Under the pieces are notes generated by a model. The model saw only the letters and a list, made by a program, of their open reading frames with translations, was not told the DNA's origin and did not search any database. DNA of 64,000 nucleotides, taken from NCBI GenBank assembly GCA_944470555.2, contig OX104131.1:20452515-20516514 (forward strand), in the 5' to 3' direction. A program made the position numbers and the translations under genes. How positions within the stretch are numbered: the stretch's first letter is position 1; every line of letters begins with the position of its first letter. Positions 1 to 10,616 of this stretch are shown in pieces. Origin of the DNA: Heterobilharzia americana. Its lineage: Eukaryota > Platyhelminthes > Trematoda > Strigeidida > Schistosomatidae.

Positions 1-101
1 GAAACTCCTGTACTTATCCCAAAATAAACCCAGTTCATCTCAGTCCAAATTTCAGTTCCATCTTCGCAAGCTCTATTCTCACAAGGGGCGCAGAAATTGC
101 T

Positions 102-486
102 TTAGGGATTATGAAAAACAATACAAAAATTCTTGACTTCAGAACAGTCAGTGATTGAGATTTTGGTGGAAAGTCGGATGACAGGATAGTCAATCTCTGG
201 TAACTGAAGAATCGGACAAATATACTGCTGTACACCAAAGGAATGAGGAAAACCTTTAGTGAACTGTGAGAATACTTCTTGCATCCCTTAAAGATAGTTC
301 TTACCTTGAGAAAAGGAACAAAATTCCAAAAACAGCCGAAATTGCATCTATCAAAAGTATCAGCAACTGATGCATTTAAACAAAGCACCTGACTACTTAA
401 CTTCAACAGTAACTCTACTCGGATACAAAGGCAGTAAACTAAGTTGATTAGATCCTTTAAGAAGAGTAATTTATACATTTTTACTT
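102..486 (-). CDS. Possible C-terminal two-exon gene fragment, function unknown
   Basis: On the minus strand an open frame enters after a pyrimidine-rich acceptor (ends CAG at 487-489), runs 486-305 and ends at a strong donor (AAG|GTAAGA). A 41-bp interval, 264-304, starts GTAAGA and ends CTCACAG. After removing it the frame continues in phase 0 from 263 to a TAA at 102-104. Schistosome genes are known for very short introns of this size near their 5' ends. The joined peptide is about 113 residues. It is hydrophobic near its start, has several cysteines (DRCNFGC, YICPIL, TDCSEV) and ends FHNP. I do not recognise a family. Against it: the unspliced frame is also open, codon bias is weak and no upstream exon was found. 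It could be chance. Confidence 0.33.
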
Positions 487-707
487 CTGGTAAATAGAAA
501 ATAGTGACAGTCACTTAATCTTATGAAGTTAATCACATCGGTTTATTTATCCGAAAGATTGAACACACGATAACTATATTATGGATGATAGAAAATCTAT
601 AAATAAATCTCTAGAGAAGCAAAGCAAAGAAACTAATAAATGTGGATAAATTGTACGGATTGGCTGAATGTTGCAAGGATTGCAGAATTTTCGGTAGGAT
701 GAAACAC

Positions 708-772
708 CTACTAGTGCTCCCGAGTTTTCAATGTTTCTTCAACTGATGACAGCCTATGATGTATACCAATCT
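708..772 (+). repeat. Tail fragment of the hammerhead fold-back/SINE family
   Basis: About 65 bp resemble the tail downstream of the hammerhead in the elements at 4.9 and 10.5 kb (AGTGCTCCC, then TTCAACTGATG and a CGATGA-like block). The tRNA-like head and the ribozyme are missing, so this is a relic. Confidence 0.45.
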
Positions 773-2157
773 AATATCAATAAGTTTAAAATATTTTCTA
801 GTGAATAAAGCCCATTCACAGTTTGATAAATTCAATAAATAAATTAATATACAGTTATATTTTGCATGGTGCTCAGGTTCAACTCGAATACTAACTTGTG
901 GGGTTTCTCCAATGCTTTCATAATTGATGATATTTTGTGAATATTTTCATGTTTTCAGTGTTGTTTTAAAAGTTTCATGCTAAAATAAAATATTCTGCAA
1001 ATCAATGAGCTTTTATCTCATGTATCTGGTGTACTACAATACAGGATATTTTGTTACCTATAGTTATATAAAGTTTTACACATTCCCCCCAACTGAATAA
1101 TAACTGTACTTGGCACTAACTTATGTAATGCCTAAAAAAATACATGAAAACGGCGTACTTATAAAAAAATGTATTGTTCTGTAACAAGTTACATAAATTA
1201 TAGAACCTTTTAGGTTAGCATTCACAATTGTGAACACAATTATCAGTTTGATGATCACTGAATACAGTGAGAAGAGCTCATTTCATCATACTTCATTTGA
1301 TCCACATTCACTTCAACTAGTGTTTTTTGTGTAAACCTATCTCCCGTAATTTATTTCATTCCGATATTTTCAGACGTTGAACAGCTGGCAAACAAAACAA
1401 TAATACTAATTATACCTATTCTCATTATCAAATGTTGGAAAAATATTTTTTTATAACAATTAAATCAGCCAATCAGAATGACAGATATAATCAGGTTTAT
1501 GGGGAGAATTTGATTGGTCATTGTGACGTTGATTTGTAAACACTGAGATACTTGTAAAACAATAAAAATTCGCTATTACATGAGGATGATTATTATTTAG
1601 CATGGCTTATGGATTATATCAAGTCAGTTGCAAATTTGTTTGAATTCATCTAATCAGTAGAATAACTAAGGAAAAAAAAATACAACGTATGACAATTTCA
1701 ATAATTTACTTCTGTAAAAAAGCCACCAGATTAACAATCTTGATAACACTGGACCCATCTATGAACTAGACAAAATACTTTATGATACTTTTTGAACAAA
1801 AATATCAAAGAATCCATTGAAATTAGTCATTTTTTATGGAGTACTAAACAGTTTCACATACCTATCTATGAAATTAACAGTAATGCCATTCAGAAAATGT
1901 GGATCCTTTGCAAGTGAGTAAGAAGCTATAATTTACAGTTTTACAGTATGCTTTTCAGTTGTTGTGAATCGGTGATAGTAATTTCATACTCATATGATTG
2001 TATATACTTTAGAAAAGGTAGAAATTTTCTTAATTGGTTAGATCATAAAGTAATTTTTGAATGTTTAATGATGCTGATTAGAAATAATCATTGGAATCGT
2101 CTAATTTTGCGGGCATTAATCTGTTGTTTATAATAGGGAATAGATGTTGTACAGATG
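773..2157. other. AT-rich DNA, nothing recognised
   Basis: No long reading frame, repeat family or structured element could be identified. A, T and short poly-A/T runs dominate. Confidence 0.6.
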
Positions 2158-2345
2158 GTGGCTACCATGCCTTGGTGGCCTAGTGGGTGACGCTTAGACG
2201 TCTGGAAAGATGAGCACGAGGTTCGAGTATCAGTGGGAACAATATCACTCACTGGAGTAAGGGTATATCCAGCTGATGAGTCGTTAATAGGACGAAGTAT
2301 ATGTCTCGGACTCTTTAGCTACCCACACTCAGGTCATCTGTGGCA
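2158..2345 (+). mobile_element. tRNA-derived SINE with degenerate hammerhead (S-m-alpha type)
   Basis: A tRNA-like head is visible: the A-box-like TGGTGGCCTAGTGGGTGA and a B-box-like GGTTCGAGTAT. The block CAGTGGGAACAA follows, shared with the copies at 31.8 and 61.3 kb. At 2264-2310 lies a hammerhead-like motif: TATCCAG, then CTGATGAG, a GGAC closing stem II, and GAAG in place of the required GAAA. The 3' side of helix I is TCGGA instead of CTGGA. The ribozyme is therefore probably inactive. Confidence 0.7.
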
Positions 2346-2640
2346 AAGATACGTTTTCCTGTCTGTTTAGAGTGATGAAAAGCGGCATCTTTGTGCCTCA
2401 TTGAAAGAAATTTTGGTTGACAGTGAACATCGTTAGAATTATATTTGTCGAAACTGTAAACCAGTCGAACGTAACATAAAGATTAAAACTGATTCAAATG
2501 GTATTTGTCTTCGATAAGACATGGAAAATCCAGTTAAAACTGTTTACCTGTATTAATGAAAATATCTGCGTTGTATTTTTGGTACTACTTTAAAAGCTTT
2601 AGGTACACTAATTAATTTATGGTTATTTTATTATATTATT

Positions 2641-3013
2641 TGTCCCTTGGGTTCCTGATGTAACATAGGGCTTCAGTAGCACGTCTCCAGTGCGCTCTGT
2701 TCTCTAAAATCTTTTGAACCTGTCTGCACGATATCTCACAAGCCTCCATTCCCTCCTCGCACGATCTTCTCCATGTCACCTTCACCTCGCACGCCCGACT
2801 CGTCGCTTACCATCGGGGTTCCACTCGAGCGCCTGACACGTGATGTCCCCAGTCGGCCTTCTCAGTGTATGCACAACCTTGTTGCTTATTCTTTCTGGCC
2901 ACCTGATTTTCAGTAACGAGCCAGCGTAAGCAGTTGTTGATGAATGTCTGTAGTTTGTTAAAAATCCTTTTCTTAACGTGTCAAGTCTATGAACCATACA
3001 GGAGCACTGGTTA
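2641..3013 (-). pseudogene. 5'-truncated RTE-clade retrotransposon 3' end
   Basis: The minus strand encodes a decayed version of the C-terminus found in the 15.1-18.4 kb element: VLLYGSETW-like, LLKIRWPERISNK and WNPDGKRRVGR. The non-coding 3' end that follows ends near CCCAAGGGAC and an AT-rich tail of AATAAT-like repeats. About 60 nt between ISNK and the THLRRPTGD-like segment are missing compared with the other copies. 5' truncation is normal for target-primed reverse transcription. Confidence 0.85.
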
Positions 3014-4395
3014 ATGCAGTATAATATTATTTCTGCAATAAGTTAATTTTTTGGAATATGTTTTGTGTAGTGTTGCTTTTCCACTATATTTCATTTAGAA
3101 AATTCCTGGGCCTATGAATTCTGACTATTTTTTGCTAACATTACGAAGGTAGTCTCATAAAATTGATGTTATTTTATGTAAATTCTAATTTTTAACAATT
3201 TTTTTAATTATGCAACATCTAGATGTTGAATACTTTCGTTGTTTAGTAATATGGAAGTATAATAATCAATAAATATACAGTTTATTGAATTACCATAAAT
3301 ATGATATAGTTATCAAACACTGGATTTTCATTTGAAACATTAAAGTATGCCTCAATAGTAGACATTCACTTATGTGAGTGAATTTTTAAGTTATTGATAC
3401 TTGCAGTAATTTCGCTAATATGATATCTGAGTGACAGTTCAAGATATAGAATTTCAATTACTGTGTTTGAGTGGAAATTAAGTATTTCAATACAATCTCA
3501 ACGTTTTGTGGATGTTGTTCACTGAAAAAATCATTTCTAAGTCTCTACATTAAAGAATCAGGCAAGGAAACAGGGTTTTTTGATTGTTTATCACCATAAA
3601 GTTAAGCGAATTGTTTGATATTTTTTTACTTAATTCAACGAGCTTAACATTCAATATGCATATCATGAATCGCTTATAGCCTCCAATGTCACTACTGTTT
3701 TATAACATCAACAATACGGGATATGAATTATCTATTAAACGCATGGCCCTTCAAATAAAATATTGTAGTTTTTCTATCAAAACTGATTTGTGTGGTGAGA
3801 AAAACAAACTTTTGAAAGTAATTCTGATCATATGTGAAACATTCTAAATAATAATGAAACAGTTGAACATAACCATCAAATTTTCATTGATTATTGAGTT
3901 GATTCCCTTTGTGGATGAAAACTATTATCATAGATATTTCAAGCAGAAATCCTCCAGTAAAAACATTAGCTCATAATTTTGTTATAAATATGTATTTACA
4001 TGTTTGGCGGAAAAATGTAGCACAAACGAAAAAGAAAAACCTATAATAAGTATATTTATGTTCTGTTGCATTTTTTTTTGACAAACTATGTTTTAAGGCA
4101 TTCAGTAAATACAGATTTATGCCAGTTGAAAGAAAATGAAACCTTGCAAAATAGTTTACATGATGATGTGTTAAAAATCTGAAATACAAATATATAGTGG
4201 AAATTTATGAACACTTTTTCTAGAACTTTAGGAATGTTTCTCATGATTTCATAGGTAAAACTAGAAAATCTTTCATTGTAGACTTTATGGATCATTTTCG
4301 TTCTGTAGTTCAAATACACTTGAATAAATAAACATTTTTTAACATTTTCTTCAGTTTTGATTTGATGATATTTTTCTGAACTAACTGATTTTGGC
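3014..4395. other. AT-rich DNA, nothing recognised
   Basis: Only short, low-complexity reading frames (for example minus strand 3971-4319) without domain signatures or credible splice structure. Confidence 0.55.
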
Positions 4396-4407
4396 TAAAT
4401 ACTATTG
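4396..4407 (+). repeat. 12-bp target-site duplication, left copy
   Basis: TAAATACTATTG here is repeated exactly at 5019-5030, on either side of the inverted-dimer element. Confidence 0.85.
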
Positions 4408-4457
4408 TTATTCATCGAAGACTGAGATCAGTTGAAGGAACAAAGGAAACCTGGGAG

Positions 4458-4501
4458 CACTGGACAGCTGTCTCGTCCTAGTATGGGACTCCTCAGCAGT
4501 G
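4458..4501 (-). ncRNA. Hammerhead ribozyme-like motif, GAGA core variant (left arm)
   Basis: On the minus strand: CACTG, CTGAGGAG, a stem-loop closed by GTCC/GGAC, GAGA, CAGCTGTC, CAGTG. Helix I is CACTG/CAGTG, helix III is a minimal CAGCTG, and the cleavage triplet is GTC. GAGA replaces the invariant GAAA, so activity is doubtful. Confidence 0.65.
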
Positions 4502-4883
4502 CGCACCCACTACCCCACCAGCAGGAATCGAACCCGCGACCTTCAGGTTCCGCGACCAGCGCGTTACCATTGAGCCACTGGGTCACAATCCATTGCTCCA
4601 TATTTCCAACTTCTGTTAGCTCACGATATAGCGCATTGGTGACTAGCTTCGAGAAGTATTCCTGAAGTTCCAATGACAAGTCGTGACCGGTGGAGTCAAA
4701 GCCTGATGGCCGTGAGGACAGATACTCAACGATGACATTGGGTGGCGGTTTGCGCTATATCGTGAGCTAACAGAAGTTGGAAATATGGAGCAATGGATTG
4801 TGACCCAGTGGCTCAATGGTAACGCGCTGGTCGCGGAACCTGAAGGTCGCGGGTTGACTCCTGCTGGTGGGGTCGTGGGTGCG

Positions 4884-4929
4884 CACTGCTGAGGAGTCCC
4901 ATACTAGGACGAGACAGCTGTCCAGTGCT
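4884..4929 (+). ncRNA. Hammerhead ribozyme-like motif, GAGA core variant (right arm)
   Basis: Same order and sequence as the mirror motif at 4458-4501, including GAGA instead of GAAA. The shared core change means both arms descend from one mutated unit or were homogenised. Confidence 0.65.
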
Positions 4930-5018
4930 CCCAGGTTTCCTTTGTTCCTCCAACTGATGTCAGTCTTCGATGAATAACAACTTGAAATAATTCCAAATCT
5001 CCACAACCCCTCAAAATT

Positions 5019-5030
5019 TAAATACTATTG
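5019..5030 (+). repeat. 12-bp target-site duplication, right copy
   Basis: TAAATACTATTG, identical to 4396-4407. Confidence 0.85.
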
Positions 5031-6378
5031 GTAATATCCGGAAAAAGGTACATTTGACTTTCAGTATATTTGCTTCATTATTCTAGGACAACTGATTAGT
5101 TACCACATTACGATAGGTCAGCTCTTGTTCTTGTACTTAAATTGTGTTACTAGTTATTCCAATATCCTTCATCTCATTGTTTAGTCCATTCATTTGTGAA
5201 TAGTTGAAATAAATGTTAGTCCAAAAAAGTTTATTAACCTGAAGATGGAAAATTTTTATTTTGGTTAGCATGTTATTACTTCATTGTTGGAAGCATTTGT
5301 TGAACATTTAATGTAAACTACATATACCCGGGTAATTCTGTTGAGTTTTCATTCAAACGGAACATATAGGGTACTTTGGACAACGCAAAACATAACCAGC
5401 GAACAAAACACTGTAGAGCAGCCTCGTCAAATTTAGTAATGGGTTAGTTACAGGCGTTTTGTTTATTCACCATTCATTGTAATGATCAGAGACGTTTTTT
5501 CTGGCACTTGATGTTTATTTGATAGACTAATTTAAATAGTTACCTAGAAGTTTCTTCATTTTTTTTATTCTAAGCACGTTAAAGTAAATATACTTTTCAA
5601 ATAGTAATTTGTCCACTGTAAGTACTTGGGAAATTAAATCCTCACTATTGAGTAAGTAATGATGAATATCAATGAAGGGTGACTTAATTAGTTAGTACAA
5701 CATCAGTCTAGTTACCTGACAAGCGATGTCGCTTTAAGTGAAATTGAAGTTCATTGAGAAGAAATAACATATTTAGTTCATTTGTACGGAATAAATCCTT
5801 CAATATTCCTCAGTGAGTGACTATGTTAATACAAGCTACTAAAGAAAGTATACTGAATACTTGTTTAGTCACGAAACCATTTACTAAATTACTGTTTACT
5901 AACTACTTTGAGTCTATTTAAGTTATTGAGTTTCCGGAAAAATGAAGTTTTTTTAAAATTTGGTTTTCTAGTGCTTAAGTAGTAGGAATGGACAAATTGA
6001 CAGAATAAAAAATTACCTTGTGGATTTATTGTACAAATAGTGATCAACAGTAGAGTGTCTTTTCAGTGTGGACTTTTCACTTTTAGCCATTTAAAACGTG
6101 TAATACACAAATTATAGATGGACTTAATTAGGTTAACTTGATCAAAGCTTTTTTAGGGGGATTTCTTTTCACCGTGTATAATCTTAAACAATGAATCACT
6201 TGTGATATTGGGACTCTCATTATCAAGGTTTTCTGGACTCTTGATGAATTCATTTGCACCTCTTTGCAGCCGGGTGAGTTAATGTTCCCTAAACTGTTTG
6301 GAAAAAGTGCCCATCTAACGACGTACAAATCTTTGCATCAACTTTGAAAATATTATTCTCCAGTTGTATAATGTTTCC
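5031..6378. other. AT-rich DNA, nothing recognised
   Basis: No coding, repeat or structural signal that I can support. Confidence 0.55.
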
Positions 6379-6560
6379 TGTTAACCCAAAGGATGAGCTT
6401 CCTCATCTGACCACTCCTATGTGTGTTTATCAGCTCACTTACTCCTATGGAGTTAGGTATGTAGGTAGTTTGATGGGCATCCTTTCCAAACGGGTAAGAG
6501 AACATTGACTGCCTTAGTTGCAGAGAAGCGAGGTCGGATCCGTCACAAGTGCAATAACTA
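6379..6560 (+). pseudogene. Penelope-like element GIY-YIG fragment (first of tandem pair)
   Basis: The + strand encodes MCVYQLTYSYGVRYVGSL, then LSKRVREH and a stop. This is the start of a GIY-YIG endonuclease domain of the Penelope-like type, in which CxYQxxCxCGxxYIGRT is typical. The cysteines have become tyrosines and the YIG is YVG. Only the first ~50 residues remain. A second, longer copy starts 25 bp downstream. Confidence 0.7.
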
Positions 6561-6584
6561 AACGCAATTTTTTTTATTAGTGTG

Positions 6585-6934
6585 TTGATTTTTCTATGTG
6601 CATCTACCAGTTCACCTGCTCTTGTGCAGCGAGGTACATCGGCCGTAGCCAGAGAATGCTTTCTACACGTATACGAGAACATGTTCCTGCTTGGTTTCAT
6701 AAAGGTGAAATAAAGTCTGTTAGAAGTTCGATTCTAGAACATTTGATTGACTTCCATTACACAACAAATCCAGACGATGACTTTGAAATTATTTATCAAA
6801 TTCGCCCAAACCTCCCACGTTGTCTTCGTTTTCAACTCCTTAAAACAGCGGAGGCTTTAGCTATTCATGAACTAAGACCTGATCTGTGTGAACAAAAGAA
6901 TTATGTGCAGTCACTGTCTTTATCATGGCCATAA
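6585..6934 (+). pseudogene. Penelope-like element GIY-YIG endonuclease domain, C-terminal part
   Basis: An open frame from 6596 encodes MCIYQFTCSCAARYIGRS, then LSTRIREHVPAW, ILEHLIDFHY, RFQLLKTAEALAIH and LCEQKNYVQSLSLSWP before a TAA. This is the complete GIY-YIG domain plus the conserved C-terminus of Penelope-like retroelements, which nicks DNA for target-primed integration. The reverse transcriptase that should precede it is absent, so the copy is 5'-truncated. The GIY is degenerate (QFT..RYIG) but the arginine and the glutamate of TAEA are kept. A 3' region continues to about 7420 and includes TTCGCTGAATATCTTG, which resembles the arm ends of the hairpin at 35.15 kb. Confidence 0.85.
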
Positions 6935-7420
6935 CATTTTCCCACCCATTAGCTCCCCCTCCCACTTTGTTAACTTAACCTTTGTATCCTTCCTTTATCA
7001 CTATTATTGTTATTATAATCGCCTTCACTTTTACTAGTTTCCGGTGTTGTTTCACTTAATTGTCTTAATCCTTTTAGAAAACACTGACTTCATCTTGTCC
7101 ATCTTGTCTAATGCCATTGCATAATACTTAATTGATTTACCATTTTCAACAATTTTTTCACCCCCTTCTGAGGTATATACTCTATGTACCATTTCACATA
7201 TTACATAATCTATTTGTTATCATTCGCACTTCAGTTGTTATTATAATCATAAATACCTATGTCATCACCCGCTCTATTGTTATTGTCATCACTACATAGT
7301 GTTTAGTTTTCCTCACAGGATATAATTTTTTCCAAATACCATATATATACAATTGTATAGCTTGAAAATAAATTCGTTGAAAAGAGTCTCTTCGCTGAAT
7401 ATCTTGTTCTTGATTTTCAA
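6935..7420 (+). mobile_element. Probable 3' non-coding region of the Penelope-like copy
   Basis: T-rich sequence after the stop codon, ending near a block (AATTCGTTGAAAAGAGTC, TCTTCGCTGAATATC) that matches the ends of the 35.15 kb hairpin. The right boundary is approximate. Confidence 0.4.
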
Positions 7421-9064
7421 AACAACAAAGTAACCTGTAGAAAGCTTTCCGACTTAATCATGCGTTGCCATAAGTTTTTCCGTTATATTCTCTATGCTTT
7501 CGATTACAGCGCAAGTGTTTATGATTTATTCTTTGCATCATTTCACTAAATTATCAAATAAACATATTCGAATATTTATTTCTGGCTGATAGGTAAGTAG
7601 GTAATAGTTTTATAGTGGAAGTATACTATTTGTAACTAACATAACTTAGAAACAAATTGTCTACGGTTGGCACACACTGAAATTCATTGAATAAACTGAA
7701 AACAAATCTTTTCGTTGACAGCAGTAGAATATGCTATAGCACTTTTATATGATAAATAGGATGGGAATTACACTGAAAGTGTAAACAGATAAACTTTGAG
7801 AATCTCTCACTTTCCAATTTATTTATTTTCTAATGACCGTTTATAAGTTAAGTTAGGATGATCAATTTACAAATGATTATCACATTGCGTGGTGCAAGTT
7901 GAATAGTTTTTCAGTCGCCCAACTGTGGTGTCAGAGATAACATCTTGTGATCTTGGCTGGGTAGTTTCTAACAGAAATTTGGTTAACACCACAGTTAGAC
8001 AGTCGTAAAACTAATCATCTGTGATAGTATTGAAGGTGTAACTTGCAATTTGATAATCACTTACAAATTAACCATCCTATTCAAGACATACCGGTCCATG
8101 TAAATTAGCTGGCCATATTCATGTAATCTGACCAATTAATCTGTGTCAGCTGAATTTGTAAAAGTTTACCGCTGGTGAGCTAGGTGCCAAACGAGCGAAA
8201 AAGCCATCCGCTATTTAGATTACTCTGATTTGGTTGACGAAGTCTAAAGACCAATCTGATTGCTTTCTAACCATTCAAGTTATTGAGGGACATCTAAGTT
8301 CCCTAACATCGTTTTTGAATTAGGAAATATCCATCTTGAGGTGTCCTAATCCAAACTTATATGTATAAGCCTCGTTTCAGTTAACCCTACTGTATGGCTC
8401 TAGAAGGCAAGTGCTGATATTATGACAAGAATTAAGTAACAAGAAACCATATGTTTCTTAGAATTTCGACCAGCAACGTCCAAGTTCTCGAGTCCACAAG
8501 GCATCAGTTCTAATTCTAAAACCTGAAGATTTGTTTGGTATTATGCTGACAGTTTAAAACTGACTATTTTATCATCTGTGATATGCGGTTTTGATGTTTT
8601 GGTCCAAATGGAGTCCAGTAAATGAGTAAGAATGACTTTATAACACCTTTTTATGTAAGGTATTGTAGCTATGGTTAACACACAGGGTGAATACAGTAAA
8701 ATTAGGCGGCATGTGAAGAGGTTTTTCACTGACAGTGAAACGATGTGTCATTTAGCTTGTATGAGATAAGGAAGTAGATACTGAACTCATGAATATCTAC
8801 TTGTTGAATGATATTATTGAAAAGTCCGTTACTGACCGAACACCGTCATTTATATTTTTTAATATCCTCAACGCGTTTCGAAAAAGTCGCATCAAATTCA
8901 AATCTTTATATCTCATAAGAGTTAAAAAGGACCTACCGAACCGCCTTATAATGACTTTCATTTCTTTTTGAGATGACAGCTTAGTGGCCAAGTATCTAAC
9001 TGGGGTACTAAGTGACACAAGTTTAATTATGCATGCGTACGCAATGTTTCCAATGGTTTCAGAT
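7421..9064. other. No clear gene; possible very decayed retroelement near 8.2-8.5 kb
   Basis: Mostly AT-rich. Around 8385-8405 there is an LLYGS-like codon run similar to the LLYGSETW block of non-LTR elements, but frame and flanking similarity are too poor for a call. Confidence 0.4.
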
Positions 9065-9068
9065 GCTC

Positions 9069-9110
9069 TTTACTGATGAGGGCCAACAACACGAAACCTA
9101 GTTCAGAGAT
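9069..9110 (+). ncRNA. Degenerate hammerhead-like motif
   Basis: ACTGATGAGGGCCAACAACA followed by CGAAACCTAGTTC shows the CTGATGAG and GAAA boxes at hammerhead spacing. It resembles the motif at 62.4 kb (CTGATGAG, TGGCAACAAGCAC, GAAA). Stem II pairs poorly here, so it is probably a relic. Confidence 0.4.
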
Positions 9111-10406
9111 TATTACTAACTGAATCCCTTCATGTTACACCAATTGAAGTATGACGTAGTGTCAGACCATTGAGCTAAGTAGGCATATTCCAGATTTAGT
9201 CGCTTCATGCAAAGCATTAAAGACAAAGCAGCCTTATCGGTCTTCTATGGGTATCGTATTCTTTTTATGATAAGGATTTGGGCATGAAAAGTGGTTCAAC
9301 ACTGATTATATCACTAAGATGCTCAAAATAACTTTATATTTCACAGATGGTTATTTGGAAAGGACCTACCAGCCAAATACCATTCAAACAAAACAAATAC
9401 AAGCGAATACAAATGGAACTAAATGGTAAAATAAACTGTCACAAACTCATCCTCAGTCCATTTTAAATAAATATAATGTTAACGTTTGCAAACAATCGTA
9501 AGTTCTGTCAATATTTCGAGTGGATTTCTTGCGTTTACTTTCATAAATAATCAGAATTTCGATTCAGTTCCAATAATACCAAAATTTAAAATATTCATCA
9601 CCGTGTATATACATTCATTTAAGAAGCGATTTATTCACTGGTCAAATAATCCGTTAATTATCCACCTCCATTAAATATACTATTGAATGAAACATGTACT
9701 TTGACTTCTATAACACTGATGAATTTATTTATTCATTATCTCTTTCTCATTTATCCACATATGTCTGTCCTAGCACAAGTATGAATATGTTGTTACCAGA
9801 GGAACTTTGATTTTTAGTGCACTTATGTACTGAGAATTGTAGTCCTTCTTGGACGTAGTTTGTAAATTTTATTTCTGAATTAAACAAAATCTACTTGATG
9901 AACATGCACTTTTATCTTTGTTTAGTCAACAACAGTCTGTCCTGCATTACTTTATTACCTATTTCAGTGTATAATAAACAAAAACGCAAAGAATATAATG
10001 GTTCCTAACTGTTATACTATATAATACTCCTTATTACTTTCTCATTTATTTCTTAACTGATAGGATGTCTGTATACTTGTATGACGTTACAGATTTTTCA
10101 TCCCTTATTTGTGGTATGTGGTAGGCATTTGAAATGCAGTTTTTTTTCAGTCTTGATATTAAGGGATGTTAAGTAACATTTCGATTTCCTAAGTGGATTG
10201 TGAAATGTCTATAGATACAAACCACTGTGGTTAATTTATCACATCTTGATTCATAAGATCTTAGTTTGTTGTCATTCTCAGCTCTATTTATTATTAGTGT
10301 AGATTTTTGCAATGCTTTAATCGTTGGGTGGTGTCTAATTATGATAAACAATGACACATGCAAACAAGTTTACTAATATTTTTTTATCTGTCTTGGTTAA
10401 ATCAAC
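9111..10406. other. AT-rich DNA, nothing recognised
   Basis: No supported feature. Confidence 0.55.
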
Positions 10407-10418
10407 CATATATTTAAA
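10407..10418 (+). repeat. 12-bp target-site duplication, left copy
   Basis: CATATATTTAAA, repeated exactly at 10605-10616. Confidence 0.85.
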
Positions 10419-10604
10419 TTTTGAGGGAGTTGTGGAGATTTGGAAATATTTCAAGTTGTTATTCATCGAAGACTGACATCCGTTGCAGGAACAAAGGAAA
10501 CCTGGGAGCACTGGACAGCTGTTTCGTCCTAGTATGGGACTCCTCAGCAGTGCGCACCCGCGACCCCAACCAACTGATGTCAGTCTTCGATGAATACAAC
10601 TTGA
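10419..10604 (-). mobile_element. Internally deleted fold-back element with intact hammerhead
   Basis: 186 bp between 12-bp duplications, oriented on the minus strand. Its complete 3' terminus (CCTCAAAA-like) is at 10419 and its 5' start TCAAGTTG is at 10604. The 10419 side runs through tail, hammerhead and part of the tRNA-proximal block (GCGCACCCGCGACCCC). It then jumps straight to the opposite tail (CCAACTGATGTCAG and on). Compared with the copy at 4408-5018, both tRNA-like heads and one hammerhead are gone. This fits reverse transcriptase skipping the hairpin stem. Confidence 0.85.
10509..10552 (-). ncRNA. Hammerhead ribozyme with intact catalytic core
   Basis: Minus strand, 5' to 3': CACTG, CTGAGGAG, TCCCATACTAGGAC, GAAA, CAGCTGTC, CAGTG. 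Helix I is CACTG/CAGTG (one more G-C pair is possible outside). Helix II is GTCC/GGAC with a CATACTA loop. Helix III is the self-complementary CAGCTG. The predicted cleavage is after GTC. CTGANGA and GAAA, the universally required boxes, are both intact. The type I layout with minimal helix III is what is known for schistosome satellite hammerheads. Activity is inferred, not shown. Confidence 0.82.
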
Positions 10605-10616
10605 CATATATTTAAA
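10605..10616 (+). repeat. 12-bp target-site duplication, right copy
   Basis: CATATATTTAAA, identical to 10407-10418. Confidence 0.85.

Larger units (their letters stand above)
4408..5018 (+). mobile_element. Full-size fold-back element: two tRNA-like/hammerhead arms head-to-head
   Basis: About 611 bp between exact 12-bp duplications. The left arm (4408 to about 4650) is the near-perfect reverse complement of the right arm (about 4755 to 4982). Each arm, read outward, has a tRNA-like head (GTGGCTCAATGGTAACGCG as A box and GCGGGTTGACTCC as B box in the right arm), a hammerhead-like motif, and a tail ending near CTTCGATGAATAACAACTTG. The central 105 bp is unique and contains GTCGTGACCGG. The right end has the complete family 3' terminus (CCACAACCCCTCAAAATT), while the left end lacks about five bases of the family 5' start TCAAGTTG. 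Inferred: an RNA that folds into one long hairpin was reverse transcribed and inserted as a unit. Confidence 0.85.

Noticed and set aside
4428..5006. Mirror-image open frames at 4.4-5.0 kb that look like a conserved peptide
   Set aside because: The similarity is due to the inverted tRNA-like/hammerhead arms, not to coding.
8180..8560. Possible RT C-terminal remnant with an LLYGS-like run at about 8,385-8,405
   Set aside because: Only a few residues match the LLYGSETW block and the surrounding frames do not follow the expected order. Too weak to annotate.
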